Part shown: positions 14,376 through 22,282 of the stretch, piece by piece
How the letters are laid out: every line of letters begins with the position of its first letter
Numbering within the stretch: the stretch's first letter is position 1
Source: CADCTB01 sp038214685
GTDB lineage: Bacteria; Actinomycetota; Acidimicrobiia; Acidimicrobiales; AC-14
Assembly: GCA_038214685.1 (NCBI GenBank)
Contig: JBBQRO010000017.1
Coordinates: 1 to 43,041, forward strand
Direction of reading: 5' to 3'
Length of the DNA stretch: 43,041 nucleotides
Program-made: the position numbers and the translations under genes
The notes under the pieces: model-generated
Seen by the model: the letters and a program-made list of their open reading frames with translations, nothing else
Told to the model about the DNA's origin: nothing
Databases searched by the model: none

Positions 14376-14834
14376 TTATCCAAACCCTGTCGAGTACCGG
14401 TCGTCGAAGGGGTCCTTCACCGTGATCCCGGAGAACTTGCGAAGATCCCTGTCGTTGCTCCAGATCGTCGAGATTCCGTGCTGGTGCATCAGGGCGACGA
14501 GGTGAGCATCGTGCACGAGGTTGCCGCGCGGTTTGACGTCGTCAGCCACACGCCGGTAACTGCCCCAGAACCCGTCGAGCTCGCCACCGACGCGAATGTG
14601 CGGGCGACTCACCAGGCGATCCACGGCCGACTCGGCATCGTCGGGGCTGAGGGGATGATCGAAGATCGTGGGATGGGTGACGATCCGGAGGAAGCCGAAG
14701 AGAGTCGGCCACAGCAGGTGCACCACCCCGGGCCCTTGGGCTACCCAGTCGAGCAGGGCACGCGCTCGCTCCTGGCGTGGGCTCGAGGTGTGCGCCGCGA
14801 CGACGAAAATGTTCGTGTCGATCGTGGCCGTCAT
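14376..14834 (-). CDS. vapC: VapC-type PIN-domain ribonuclease toxin, 152 aa
   Basis: PIN-domain toxins cleave RNA with a cluster of acidic residues. Asp6 (TIDTN), the Asp in LVHDAHLVALM and the Asp residues in WSNDRDLRKF match the metal-binding positions. The TIDTNIFVVAAH start and the THPTIF and PL-x-DA segments are typical of one VapC subgroup. The ATG overlaps the stop of the antitoxin gene as ATGA, the usual coupling in toxin-antitoxin operons. The RNA target is unknown. Confidence 0.92.
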   Translation of the reverse strand: MTATIDTNIFVVAAHTSSPRQERARALLDWVAQGPGVVHLLWPTLFGFLRIVTHPTIFDHPLSPDDAESAVDRLVSRPHIRVGGELDGFWGSYRRVADDVKPRGNLVHDAHLVALMHQHGISTIWSNDRDLRKFSGITVKDPFDDRYSTGFG

Positions 14835-15064
14835 CGCTCGTCAAGGATGCGCCAAACCGCATCCTTGTCATCGAGGTCGACTCTCGGGCGCAGGTTCTGG
14901 GACGGCCAACTGAGGGGGGGCAACGGTTCGGCAGTCGAATCCTCGGCGAGGGAGCGGGCGAGCAACTCGGATGCGAGCTGCCCGAGCGTCTTGTTCTCCT
15001 GCCGCTGCCGGCGCTTCAGCTCACGCAGGACCGAGGAGTCGATGTCGAGCGTTGTCCGTGGCAT
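14831..15064 (-). CDS. vapB: VapB-type ribbon-helix-helix antitoxin, 77 aa
   Basis: The N-terminal half MPRTTLDIDSSVLRELKRR...TLGQLASELLARSL is a ribbon-helix-helix (CopG/MetJ) DNA-binding domain, with the beta strand TTLDID. The C-terminal tail (WPSQNL...DLDDKDAVWRIL) would wrap around and neutralise the toxin. The ATG at 15064 is chosen because TAACAT sits 7 nt upstream and because the frame extending to 15400 is only the shadow of the sortase gene. Two palindromes in the promoter are the likely autoregulatory operators. Confidence 0.88.
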   Translation of the reverse strand: MPRTTLDIDSSVLRELKRRQRQENKTLGQLASELLARSLAEDSTAEPLPPLSWPSQNLRPRVDLDDKDAVWRILDER

Positions 15065-15096
15065 GCATCTGATGTTACCAGTGGACACATCTGATG
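15065..15096 (-). promoter_or_regulatory. vapBC promoter with two palindromic operators 22 bp apart
   Basis: CATCTGATG, a perfect palindrome around its central base, occurs at 15066-15074 and 15088-15096. The 22-bp spacing is about two helical turns. The -10 TAACAT (15077-15072) overlaps the first copy and ends 7 nt before the ATG. Ribbon-helix-helix antitoxins typically bind such paired sites together with their toxin. Confidence 0.65.
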
Positions 15097-15101
15097 CTTG
15101 T

Positions 15102-16022
15102 TTACACGTTGGCGGGGAGCAACCGGGCCACGTTCTCGAAGAAGACGAACAGGGTGACCAGGAAGATGGGGGTGCCCACGAGGTAGGCGGTCCAGCGCCG
15201 GCCCGACCAGCGGCCGATGGCCCACGCCGCCAGCCAGACGCTGGCGGCCAGGATGCCCCAGGCGATAGCCGGGCGGTTGGCGGCGGCGGCGCCCGACAGC
15301 CCGGGCCGGTCGATGCCGGCGGCCAGCTCGCTGGAGCGGGGAGGAGCGGTGGTGGCGGTCGTGCTGACCGGGTTCTGGGGCGCGTCGAGGGGAGCGCCAA
15401 TCAGTTGGGCGACGAGGATGAGGCGTTGTGCGGCGCTGAGCTTGGGATGGCAGGTGGTGAGGGTGAGCCGATTGTCTGCGGTGTCGTCGAGGACCTCGAC
15501 CGCCTCGGGGGTGACGATTGTCCACTCCAGCACCGAGTAGCGGAAGGTGCCGGCTTTGGTGGTCACGGTGATCTCGTCGCCCCGGACGAGCTCGTCGAGC
15601 CGGTTGAACGGCGCGCCGTAGGTGGTGCGGTGGCCGGCCAGGGCGGCATTGCCCGTCTCGCCGGGCATCTTGGTGTCGGGGTAGTGGCCCACGCCCTTCT
15701 TCAGATCCTCGACGCCCACGCCTTCCACCACGACCTCATCCAGGCCGATCTTGGGAATGCCGATGACGGCGACCGCTTCGCCCTCAACGAGTGGAGCGGC
15801 CACCGTGGTGGGCGTGACGGAGGTGGGCGTGGAGGGCGCCGCCGGCGCCGGGTCGGCGGCAGCCGGCGCCGCCAGCTGGCGGGCGAACTCGGACCGGAGG
15901 GACTTCTGGGCGCGGTCGTGCGTGAGCCCGGTGCCCCAGAGCTGGAAAACAACAAAGAGAAGGATGAGGACGCCCACGGAGATGAGGGTCTTGCCCATCC
16001 CCCGGACTGCGCGCCGGATCAC
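15102..16022 (-). CDS. Sortase, class E-like, membrane-anchored, 306 aa
   Basis: Sortases are cysteine transpeptidases that attach surface proteins to the cell wall. The catalytic triad is His131 (LAGHRTTYG), Cys191 (LTLTTCHPKLS) and Arg200 (AAQRLILVAQL). The Tyr in TTYG marks the actinobacterial class E type, which recognises LAXTG-like signals. An N-terminal TM helix (about 12-30), a Pro/Ala/Thr linker and two C-terminal TM helices surround the domain. I chose the GTG at 16022 because TAGCCT lies 8 nt upstream; an ATG at 16064 would add 14 residues. No LPXTG/LAXTG substrate is encoded in the window. Confidence 0.88.
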   Translation of the reverse strand: MIRRAVRGMGKTLISVGVLILLFVVFQLWGTGLTHDRAQKSLRSEFARQLAAPAAADPAPAAPSTPTSVTPTTVAAPLVEGEAVAVIGIPKIGLDEVVVEGVGVEDLKKGVGHYPDTKMPGETGNAALAGHRTTYGAPFNRLDELVRGDEITVTTKAGTFRYSVLEWTIVTPEAVEVLDDTADNRLTLTTCHPKLSAAQRLILVAQLIGAPLDAPQNPVSTTATTAPPRSSELAAGIDRPGLSGAAAANRPAIAWGILAASVWLAAWAIGRWSGRRWTAYLVGTPIFLVTLFVFFENVARLLPANV

Positions 16023-16030
16023 AGGGGCCG

Positions 16031-16036
16031 AGGCTA
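16031..16036 (-). promoter_or_regulatory. -10 hexamer TAGCCT of the sortase gene, leaderless spacing
   Basis: On the minus strand TAGCCT ends 8 nt before the GTG at 16022. The same hexamer and spacing occur before the molybdopterin oxidoreductase gene at 28338. Confidence 0.45.
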
Positions 16037-16073
16037 CCGCCTGCCCTGCTTGGACCGGGTTCATCCCCACCGG

Positions 16074-16079
16074 TAGTTT
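16074..16079 (+). promoter_or_regulatory. -10 hexamer TAGTTT of the ccm operon
   Basis: TAGTTT is 12 nt before the ccmA ATG at 16092, giving a very short leader. It is the only promoter-like element seen upstream of the eight-gene ccm operon. Confidence 0.4.
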
Positions 16080-16091
16080 GGTGGGGTCTCC

Positions 16092-16778
16092 ATGGCTTCT
16101 GCCGTCCGCCTTCGCTCCGCTGTGTCGCTGCTCGGCCGGTTCCCGGCGCTGGCCGGAGTGGATCTCGACGTGGCGGTCGGGGAGATCGTCCTGGTCCAGG
16201 GGGCCAATGGGGCGGGCAAGACCACGTTGTTGCGGGCATGTGCCGGTCTGGCCGCCTTCGCCGCCGGCGAGGCCGAGGTGCTGGGCCACGACCTGCGTGC
16301 CGACCGCAAGGCGGTGCGGCGCCGCATCGGTCTCCTCGGGCATGCCACCTTCCTGTACGACGACCTGACGGTGTCCGACAACCTCGTGTTCTCGGCCCGC
16401 TCCGCCGGGGCGTCCGCCGAGTCCGCCGCCGAGGCCATGGCCCGACTGGGCCTCGACGGCCGCCTGCGCAACGTTCCCACCGGGCGGCTGTCGGCTGGCC
16501 AGCGACGGAGGGTGTCCATCGCCGCGCTGATCGCCCGCCGGGCCGATCTCTGGCTGCTCGACGAGCCCCACGCCGGCCTCGACGCCGCCGGTCGGGACCT
16601 GCTCGACGAGCTGGTGCGGGAGGCCGTCGCCGCCGGCGGCACCGTGGTGCTCGCTTCTCACGAGCTCGACCGGGCCTCGGCCCTGGCCACTCGAAACGTC
16701 GTCATGGCCGGCGGCCAGGTCGCCGGCGGCCTGATGACTACTGCGGATGACGCGAGGGAGTCCATCCATGTGGCGTGA
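16092..16778 (+). CDS. ccmA: Heme exporter ATP-binding subunit CcmA, 228 aa
   Basis: CcmA is the ATPase of the CcmABCD complex, which releases holo-CcmE in cytochrome c maturation System I. Visible motifs are Walker A GANGAGKTT (residues 37-45), the ABC signature LSAGQRRRVS, Walker B LWLLDEPHAGLD and the H-loop LASHE. The compact size fits CcmA rather than a multidrug ATPase, and its neighbours ccmB-F confirm it. It is the first gene of the operon and overlaps ccmB by 11 bp. Confidence 0.93.
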   Translation: MASAVRLRSAVSLLGRFPALAGVDLDVAVGEIVLVQGANGAGKTTLLRACAGLAAFAAGEAEVLGHDLRADRKAVRRRIGLLGHATFLYDDLTVSDNLVFSARSAGASAESAAEAMARLGLDGRLRNVPTGRLSAGQRRRVSIAALIARRADLWLLDEPHAGLDAAGRDLLDELVREAVAAGGTVVLASHELDRASALATRNVVMAGGQVAGGLMTTADDARESIHVA

Positions 16779-17436
16779 CGCGGCCCTGGTGGCCGGCAAG
16801 GACCTGCGGGTCGAGGCCCGGTCGCGGGTCGGGATCAGCCAGGTCGTGCCCTTCGCCCTTCTGGTGCTGATCGTGTTCGCCTTCGCTCTCGACTCCGACC
16901 GCGACACGCTCGCCGCCGTCGGGCCCGGCCTCTTCTGGGTCACCGTGCTCTTCTCCGGCCTGCTGGCCATCCAGCGGTCGTTCGTGATCGAGTCCGACGA
17001 CGACGCCCGCGACGCCCTGCGGCTCTCCGGACTCGACGGCGCCGGCATTTTTCTGGGCAAGGCCGGGGCGGTGGCCGCGCAGCTGGCTCTGCTCGAAGCG
17101 GTCCTGACCCTCGGGGTGATCGTGCTTTACGGGGTGCAGCTGCGGGGGGCGGTCATGCTCCTGCTCACCTGCGTGGCGGCCACGATCGGGCTGGCTGCGG
17201 CGGGCACCGTCTACGGCATCATCGCCGCCGGCCTCCGGGTGCGCGACACGCTCCTGCCCCTGCTGGTCCTTCCGGTGCTGGCTCCCGTACTCTTGGCCGC
17301 GGCCCGAGCCTGCGAAGCAGCTCTCGCCGGAACCCCGGCCGAAGGCTGGCCGTGGGTACGACTGCTCTTTGTCTTCGCGACCATCTATGTGACGTTCGGG
17401 GTCGTTGCCTTCGGCCCGCTTCTGGAGGAAGCTTGA
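16768..17436 (+). CDS. ccmB: Heme exporter permease CcmB, 222 aa
   Basis: CcmB is the six-helix membrane partner of CcmA. The N-terminus WRDAALVAGKDLRVEARSR and the LFWVTVLFSGLLAIQRSF segment are characteristic, followed by several hydrophobic helices ending near LLFVFATIYVTFGVVAFGPLLEE. I prefer the ATG at 16768, which has GAGGGAG upstream, to the in-frame ATG at 16747. The stop overlaps the ccmC start as TTGA. Confidence 0.93.
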   Translation: MWRDAALVAGKDLRVEARSRVGISQVVPFALLVLIVFAFALDSDRDTLAAVGPGLFWVTVLFSGLLAIQRSFVIESDDDARDALRLSGLDGAGIFLGKAGAVAAQLALLEAVLTLGVIVLYGVQLRGAVMLLLTCVAATIGLAAAGTVYGIIAAGLRVRDTLLPLLVLPVLAPVLLAAARACEAALAGTPAEGWPWVRLLFVFATIYVTFGVVAFGPLLEEA

Positions 17437-18194
17437 TCACCAGTTCGAGTTCGCGTCCCACCAAGGTCCTGGGATGGCTGTCGGCCGTCAGCCTGGCCCT
17501 GACCGCGGTGATGGCCCTGGTCATCTCGCCGCCCGACGTCAACATGAGCGACTCCGTGCGCCTGCTGTACCTGCACGTGCCCACGGCCTGGCTGGCCATG
17601 TACGTGTCGTTCGGGGTCACCACCCTGGCCAGCGTCCTCTACCTCTGGAAGCGCACGCGGTCGCGTTTCTGGGACCTCACCGCCGGGGCGTCGGCCGAGA
17701 TCGGGGTGCTGTTCCTCGGCCTCACGCTGCTCATCGGCTCCATCTGGGGCCGGATCACCTGGGGGGTGTGGTGGACCTGGGACGCCCGCCTGACCACCAC
17801 CGCCGTGCTGTTCGTCCTCTACCTGGGGTACCTGGCCGTGCGCAAGGTGCCGGCGTCGCCCGAGGTCCAGTCCCGCCGGGCCGCCATCGTGGCCCTGGCC
17901 GCGTTTCTCAACGTGCCGATCGTGCACTTCTCAGTGGAGTGGTGGCGGACGCTGCACCAGGACGCCACCTTCCTCAGCGATCGGAGGGTGCTCGATCCCC
18001 AGATCGGGGGCACCATGGCGTGGACCCTCTTCCTGGGCGTCGTCGCTTTCACCCTCCTCTATTGCTGGCTCATGGCCCACCGCTTCCGCCTGGCCTGGCT
18101 GGAGGACCGTCTGGCCGACCGGGCCATGCAGATTGCCATCGACGAGCGCCGGGCCGAGGCGCGGTTGACGATCAACGAGGTGGCGGCACCGTGA
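17433..18194 (+). CDS. ccmC: Heme handling protein CcmC (WWD domain), 253 aa
   Basis: CcmC loads heme onto CcmE. The tryptophan-rich WWD motif is seen in WGRITWGVWWTWDARLTT. Heme-ligand histidines lie in YLHVPTAW and VHFSVEWW, and there are six membrane helices. The start is a TTG at 17433 overlapping the ccmB stop (TTGA), with a strong GGAGGAA just upstream; the ATG at 17352 would lie far inside ccmB. The C-terminus overlaps ccmD as GTGA. Confidence 0.94.
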   Translation: MITSSSSRPTKVLGWLSAVSLALTAVMALVISPPDVNMSDSVRLLYLHVPTAWLAMYVSFGVTTLASVLYLWKRTRSRFWDLTAGASAEIGVLFLGLTLLIGSIWGRITWGVWWTWDARLTTTAVLFVLYLGYLAVRKVPASPEVQSRRAAIVALAAFLNVPIVHFSVEWWRTLHQDATFLSDRRVLDPQIGGTMAWTLFLGVVAFTLLYCWLMAHRFRLAWLEDRLADRAMQIAIDERRAEARLTINEVAAP

Positions 18195-18316
18195 ACGACG
18201 CGGGCTACATCTTCGCCGGGTATTTCAGCACGTTCGGGATCCTGGCCGTCTACGCGACCTGGGTCATTCGCCGCAAGCGCACCCTCAGCCGGATGCTCCG
18301 ACCGGAAGACCAGTGA
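18191..18316 (+). CDS. ccmD: CcmD-like small membrane protein, 41 aa
   Basis: This very small gene lies between ccmC and ccmE and overlaps both by 4 bp as GTGA. The product starts VNDAGYIFAGYFSTFG, has one membrane helix (about residues 8-28) and ends in a basic tail (WVIRRKRTLSRML). That is the layout of CcmD, which joins CcmABC and helps release CcmE. The family is too short and variable for motif proof, so the call rests on position and topology. Confidence 0.82.
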   Translation: MNDAGYIFAGYFSTFGILAVYATWVIRRKRTLSRMLRPEDQ

Positions 18317-18723
18317 TCGACTCCCGCCGGCGCCTGTGGCTGGCCGGAGTCGTCGTGCTGGCTGCACTGGGCTTTCTGGTGTTCCAGGGCCTGGGCAACG
18401 CCACGCTCTACTTCCGCACCGCTGACGAGGCCGTGGCTCAGCGGTCCGAGCTGGGCGAGCGGCGGTTCCGCATCGAAGGCGACGTGGTCGACGGCAGCGT
18501 CCGCCAGGAGGGCAACGACGTCTCCTTCATCCTGACGTCGAAGAGCGTCGAGGTTCCTGTCCGGCACAAGGGCGACCCGCCCGAGTTGTTCCGCCCCGGC
18601 ATCCCCGTCGTGCTGGAGGGCCGCTTCCAGGGGGGGCACTTCTCCAGTGACCGGATCCTGGTCAGGCACTCCGAGACCTACGTGGCCGAGAACCCCGACC
18701 GGGTCACGCCGTCGGTTCCCTGA
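18313..18723 (+). CDS. ccmE: Periplasmic heme chaperone CcmE, 136 aa
   Basis: CcmE binds heme covalently and passes it to CcmF. An N-terminal membrane anchor (about residues 8-25) is followed by an OB-fold beta-barrel (GDVVDGSV, VSFILTS, VVLEGRF). The heme-binding motif HSETY is near residue 120, so this is the His type rather than the Cys-type CcmE found in some Gram-positives and archaea. The GTG start overlaps the ccmD stop (GTGA). Confidence 0.94.
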   Translation: MIDSRRRLWLAGVVVLAALGFLVFQGLGNATLYFRTADEAVAQRSELGERRFRIEGDVVDGSVRQEGNDVSFILTSKSVEVPVRHKGDPPELFRPGIPVVLEGRFQGGHFSSDRILVRHSETYVAENPDRVTPSVP

Positions 18724-18724
18724 G

Positions 18725-20728
18725 ATGAGCGCAGTCCTGGGTACTGCGGCCGTCGCCCTGGGCCTGGCCGCTGCAGTGCTGGGCATGGCCACGCTGGCCC
18801 TCGGCCTGCGTCGGGAGAACCCGGCCATGTTGCGGGCCGGGCAGCGCTACGTGTGGTTGGTGCTGGCCGGCGCCGTGGTGGCCACCGGGGCCATGCAGTA
18901 CGCCCTGTTGAGCCACGACTTCTCCCTGCAGTACGTGGCCGACAACGGCAGCCGCAGCACACCGCTGCTCTACACGGTCACCACCATGTGGTCGGCCCTC
19001 GAGGGGTCGATCCTGCTGTGGGCTCTGGTCCTGGCCGGCTACATCGCGGTCATGGCCCGGCACTTCCGGGGCCGGGCCACCGACCCCATCGTGGCCTGGG
19101 CCACCATCATCGCCCTAGCCGTAGCCGCCTTCTTCTTCGCCCTCATGGCCGGGCCCTCCAACCCCTTCCAGGTGGTGTCAGGGGCCGTCCCCCTCGACGG
19201 GCCCGGTCCCAACCCGCTGCTCCAGAACCACCCCTTGGTGGCTTTCCACCCGCCCATGCTCTACCTGGGATACGTGGGCTTCACCATTCCGTTCGCCTTC
19301 GCCCTGGCCGCGCTGATCACCGGCCGCATGGGCGAGGGGTGGCTGGTGGAGACCCGGCGCTGGACGCTGTTCGCCTGGGGGTTCCTCACCGTGGGCATTG
19401 TCCTGGGCGGCTGGTGGTCCTACGAGGTGCTGGGCTGGGGCGGCTACTGGGCGTGGGACCCGGTGGAGAACGCCTCGTTCCTCCCGTGGCTCACGGCCAC
19501 CGCCTACGTCCACTCGGTGATGGTTCAGGAGCGCCGGGGGATGCTGCGGGTCTGGAACCTGTCGCTGCTGGTGGCCACCTTCTCCCTCACCATTCTGGGC
19601 ACCTTCCTCACCCGCTCGGGCGTCCTCGACTCGGTGCACGCCTTCACCGAGTCGCCCATCGGCCCGGCCCTCCTCGGGTTCTTCGCCGTGGTGGTCGCCG
19701 TCTCCGTTGGCCTCATCGGCTGGCGGGGCGACACGCTGCGCTCTCCCGGGTCGATCGACGCACCTGTCTCCCGAGAGGCGGCGTTCCTGGCCAACAACGT
19801 GGCCTTCGCCGCCTTCGCCTTCGTGGTGCTGCTGGGCACGATCTTCCCGCTGCTGGCCGAGGCCATCAACGGCGATCAGCTCTCGGTCGGTGCGCCGTAT
19901 TTCAACCGCATGACCGCCCCAATCGGCTTCACCCTGCTGTTCCTCATGGCCGTGGCCCCCGCCCTGCCCTGGCGCAAGGCGGCTACGGAGACGTTGCATC
20001 ACCGCCTCGTCTGGCCGGCGTGGGCCGGCACCCTGACCGTGGTGGCGTGCGTGGCCTCCGGGCTGCGTGGCCTCGGGCCGCTGCTGGCCTTCGGCCTCGC
20101 CGCATTCGCCGGCGCCGCCGCCCTGCGCCAGTTGACGCTCTCGGTCCGGGCCTCGCGCCGCGCCGGCCAACCTATGCGGCGGGCGCTGATGGGCCGGTCG
20201 AACGGCGGCATGGTCGTGCACCTCGGCGTGGTCCTGGTGGCCGTCGGCTTCGCCGCCAGCTCCTCCTATGGGCACCGGGCCCAGTTCCGGCTGGCGCCGG
20301 GGGAGTCGGCCACCCTGGCCGGGCACTCCGTCACCTACCTGGGCACCTCCACCACCGAACAGGCCACCAAAACGACGACCTCGGCCCGGGTCCGGGTAGA
20401 CGGCGGGAAGGTCTACGGTCCGGCCCTCCACCAGTTCCAGTTCGGATCCCAGGCCATCGGGTCGCCGTCGGTTCGCACCGGCCCGTTCTCCGACGTCTAT
20501 CTGACGCTCGTCGTGCCCCCCGAGACCGCCGGTGGCGTAGCGGTCATCGGTGTCAACGTCCAACCGCTGGTGGCCTGGCTGTGGGCGGGCGGCACGATCA
20601 TGGGGTTCGGCACGTTCCTGGCCGCGTGGCCCGGCCGTCGTCGTCCGAGCACTCCGGAGCCCGGGCCGGAGCCGAAACCGGCGGCCGAGCGTGACACCCT
20701 GCCCCAACCGGCTGCGGTGTCGTCGTGA
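18725..20728 (+). CDS. ccmF: Cytochrome c heme lyase subunit CcmF, 667 aa
   Basis: CcmF is the large membrane protein that attaches heme to apocytochrome c. The WWD block reads GGWWSYEVLGWGGYWAWDPVENASFLPWL (written here in its conserved parts), near residue 235. Conserved histidines occur in NHPLVAFHPPMLYLGY and AYVHSVMVQ. There are about 14 membrane helices and a periplasmic domain near residues 520-620. The ATG at 18725 lies one base after the ccmE stop; an ATG at 18647 would be inside ccmE. The stop overlaps ccmH as GTGA. Confidence 0.95.
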   Translation: MSAVLGTAAVALGLAAAVLGMATLALGLRRENPAMLRAGQRYVWLVLAGAVVATGAMQYALLSHDFSLQYVADNGSRSTPLLYTVTTMWSALEGSILLWALVLAGYIAVMARHFRGRATDPIVAWATIIALAVAAFFFALMAGPSNPFQVVSGAVPLDGPGPNPLLQNHPLVAFHPPMLYLGYVGFTIPFAFALAALITGRMGEGWLVETRRWTLFAWGFLTVGIVLGGWWSYEVLGWGGYWAWDPVENASFLPWLTATAYVHSVMVQERRGMLRVWNLSLLVATFSLTILGTFLTRSGVLDSVHAFTESPIGPALLGFFAVVVAVSVGLIGWRGDTLRSPGSIDAPVSREAAFLANNVAFAAFAFVVLLGTIFPLLAEAINGDQLSVGAPYFNRMTAPIGFTLLFLMAVAPALPWRKAATETLHHRLVWPAWAGTLTVVACVASGLRGLGPLLAFGLAAFAGAAALRQLTLSVRASRRAGQPMRRALMGRSNGGMVVHLGVVLVAVGFAASSSYGHRAQFRLAPGESATLAGHSVTYLGTSTTEQATKTTTSARVRVDGGKVYGPALHQFQFGSQAIGSPSVRTGPFSDVYLTLVVPPETAGGVAVIGVNVQPLVAWLWAGGTIMGFGTFLAAWPGRRRPSTPEPGPEPKPAAERDTLPQPAAVSS

Positions 20729-21168
20729 GCCGGCGGATGACCTGGGGGCTCCTGGCCGTGGTGTTGGCCGGCGCCTTGTTCGTGGGATCGCAGGGCCGGT
20801 CGGGCCCTGCAACCGACGACCAGCGCGTGCAGCGGATCTCATCTGTCGTGCGCTGCCCGACCTGCCGGGGCCTGTCCGCGGCCCAGTCCGACGCCCCGCC
20901 GGCGGAGGCCATCCGCGACGAGGTGCGCAGGCGGGTGGAGGCGGGGGAGACCGACGGGCAGATCAAGGACTACATGGTCAGCCGGTACGGCGAGGACATC
21001 CTGCTCCAGCCCCGTAGTGCCCTGGTCTGGGTCCTGCCGATCGTGGGTATCGCCGTGGCCGTGGGTGGTCTCGGCCTCGTCCTGCGCCGGCGACGGGTCC
21101 GCCCGGGCCCGAAGATCTCCGACGCCGACCAGGACCTGGTGGACCGGGCCCTGCGGACCGGCCCATGA
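20725..21168 (+). CDS. ccmH: Apocytochrome c reductase CcmH, 147 aa
   Basis: CcmH (CcmH/CycL/NrfF family) keeps the CXXCH thiols of apocytochrome c reduced. An N-terminal hydrophobic segment is followed by the redox motif VVRCPTCRGLS and the block IRDEVRRRVEAGETDGQIKDYMVSRYGEDILLQP, then a C-terminal TM helix (LVWVLPIVGIAVAVGGLGLVL). Its own reductant, CcmG, is not in this operon. It overlaps the neighbours on both sides by 4 bp. Confidence 0.93.
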   Translation: MSRRMTWGLLAVVLAGALFVGSQGRSGPATDDQRVQRISSVVRCPTCRGLSAAQSDAPPAEAIRDEVRRRVEAGETDGQIKDYMVSRYGEDILLQPRSALVWVLPIVGIAVAVGGLGLVLRRRRVRPGPKISDADQDLVDRALRTGP

Positions 21169-21887
21169 CCATCACCAGTCGCCAGGAGCTGGAGGAGGAG
21201 CGCGACTTCCTGCTGTCCTCCCTGCGCGACCTGGAGAGCGAACGCGACGCGGGGGAGCTCTCGGACCGGGATTTCCAGGCCCTGCACGACGACTACACCG
21301 CCCGGGCCGCAGCGGTCCTGAGGGCCCTCGAGCGGGCACCGTCCCGAGCGAGCCGCACCGGCAAGCCCGAGCAGGTACGCACCCGCCGGCCGCTCGTGAT
21401 CACCTTCGGCGTGGTCCTGCTCGTCGCAGCCGTCACCGGCACCGCCATCGTCGCCTTCCAGAGCCCCCGGGAGCCGGGTGGTTCCATCACCGGGTCGCTC
21501 CCCGAAAGCCCGCAGGGACGGATGCAGCAGGCGCTCCAATTGGAGGGCGAAGGCAAGGCCGCGGATGCCCTGAAGATCTACGACGACCTGCTCAAGGCCG
21601 ACCCCCGCAACGTCCAGGCCCTGGCCTACCGGGGATGGCTGCTGAAGCGCGCCGGGCTGCCCGACCTGGCCTTGGCCGCCCTCGATCAGGCCATCGCCAT
21701 CGATCCCCGCTTCCCCGACGCCCACTTCTTCCGGGGGATGGTGCTCTATCAAGACCGCAAGGATCCGGCTACCGCGGTGACGGAGTTCCGGCTTTTCCTC
21801 TCGAACAACCCGCCCCAGGAAATGGTCCCCCTGGTGGAGGACGTGCTCCGGCGGGCCATGGCCGACGCCGGCCAACCGCTTCGCTGA
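21165..21887 (+). CDS. ccmI: CcmI-like TPR protein, last gene of the ccm operon, 240 aa
   Basis: The N-terminal part has the CcmI pattern EEERDFLLSSLRDLESERDAGELSDRDFQ. A single membrane helix (PLVITFGVVLLVAAVTGTAIV) follows near residues 76-97, then TPR repeats (ALKIYDDLLKADPRNVQALAYRGWLLKRAGL, in two units) up to residue 215. CcmI captures apocytochrome c and presents it to the CcmF/H lyase. The ATG overlaps the ccmH stop (ATGA). The protein is shorter than proteobacterial CcmI. Confidence 0.85.
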   Translation: MTITSRQELEEERDFLLSSLRDLESERDAGELSDRDFQALHDDYTARAAAVLRALERAPSRASRTGKPEQVRTRRPLVITFGVVLLVAAVTGTAIVAFQSPREPGGSITGSLPESPQGRMQQALQLEGEGKAADALKIYDDLLKADPRNVQALAYRGWLLKRAGLPDLALAALDQAIAIDPRFPDAHFFRGMVLYQDRKDPATAVTEFRLFLSNNPPQEMVPLVEDVLRRAMADAGQPLR

Positions 21888-21924
21888 TCAGTTACGTTTC
21901 CCGGTCCCGGGGCACACTCCGACC

Positions 21925-22182
21925 ATGGAACTGATCTTCTTCATCATCTGGATGGTCGTCATCGGGGCCATCTTCGGCGCTCTGGGGCGCCTGGCCATCC
22001 CGGGCCCGAACCCCATGAGCATCGGGATGACCATCCTGGTCGGCATCGGCGGTGCCTTCCTGGGCGGGATCGTAGGGGCGCTGCTGGGCGCCGGCACCAC
22101 GATCATCTTCATCCTCCAGGTGCTGGGCGCAGCCCTGATCGTCTACCTCATGCAGCGCCGGGGCGGCGTGCGCCGCACCTAG
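21925..22182 (+). CDS. GlsB/YeaQ/YmgE family small membrane protein, 85 aa
   Basis: Three membrane helices carry the Gly-rich pattern of the family, MxxIxFIIWMVVIGAIFGALGRL...GIGGAFLGGIVGALLG. Family members were labelled 'transglycosylase-associated' from genome context, and many are stress-induced; no activity is proven. It starts 37 bp after the ccm operon and may be read through from it. Confidence 0.88.
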   Translation: MELIFFIIWMVVIGAIFGALGRLAIPGPNPMSIGMTILVGIGGAFLGGIVGALLGAGTTIIFILQVLGAALIVYLMQRRGGVRRT

Positions 22183-22282
22183 CGGCGGTCCATGATCGAC
22201 GTTCTGTCCGTCGGGCGCAGTACCCACGAGGAGCGGCCCCGAATAGGGTCTGGTGCTCGACCACCAATTCTGAGGAGGAGCC

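Noticed and set aside
15102..17060. A longer sortase reading frame of 652 codons
   Set aside because: The extra N-terminal part runs antisense through ccmA and ccmB and has no sortase features; the true start is near 16022 or 16064.
19178..20842. A 554-codon open frame on the minus strand opposite ccmF, and a 613-codon frame at 18853-20694 on the plus strand
   Set aside because: Both are composition-driven shadows of ccmF in GC-rich DNA; their predicted proteins are low-complexity H/G/R/P-rich and match no domain, while the ccmF frame has every expected motif.
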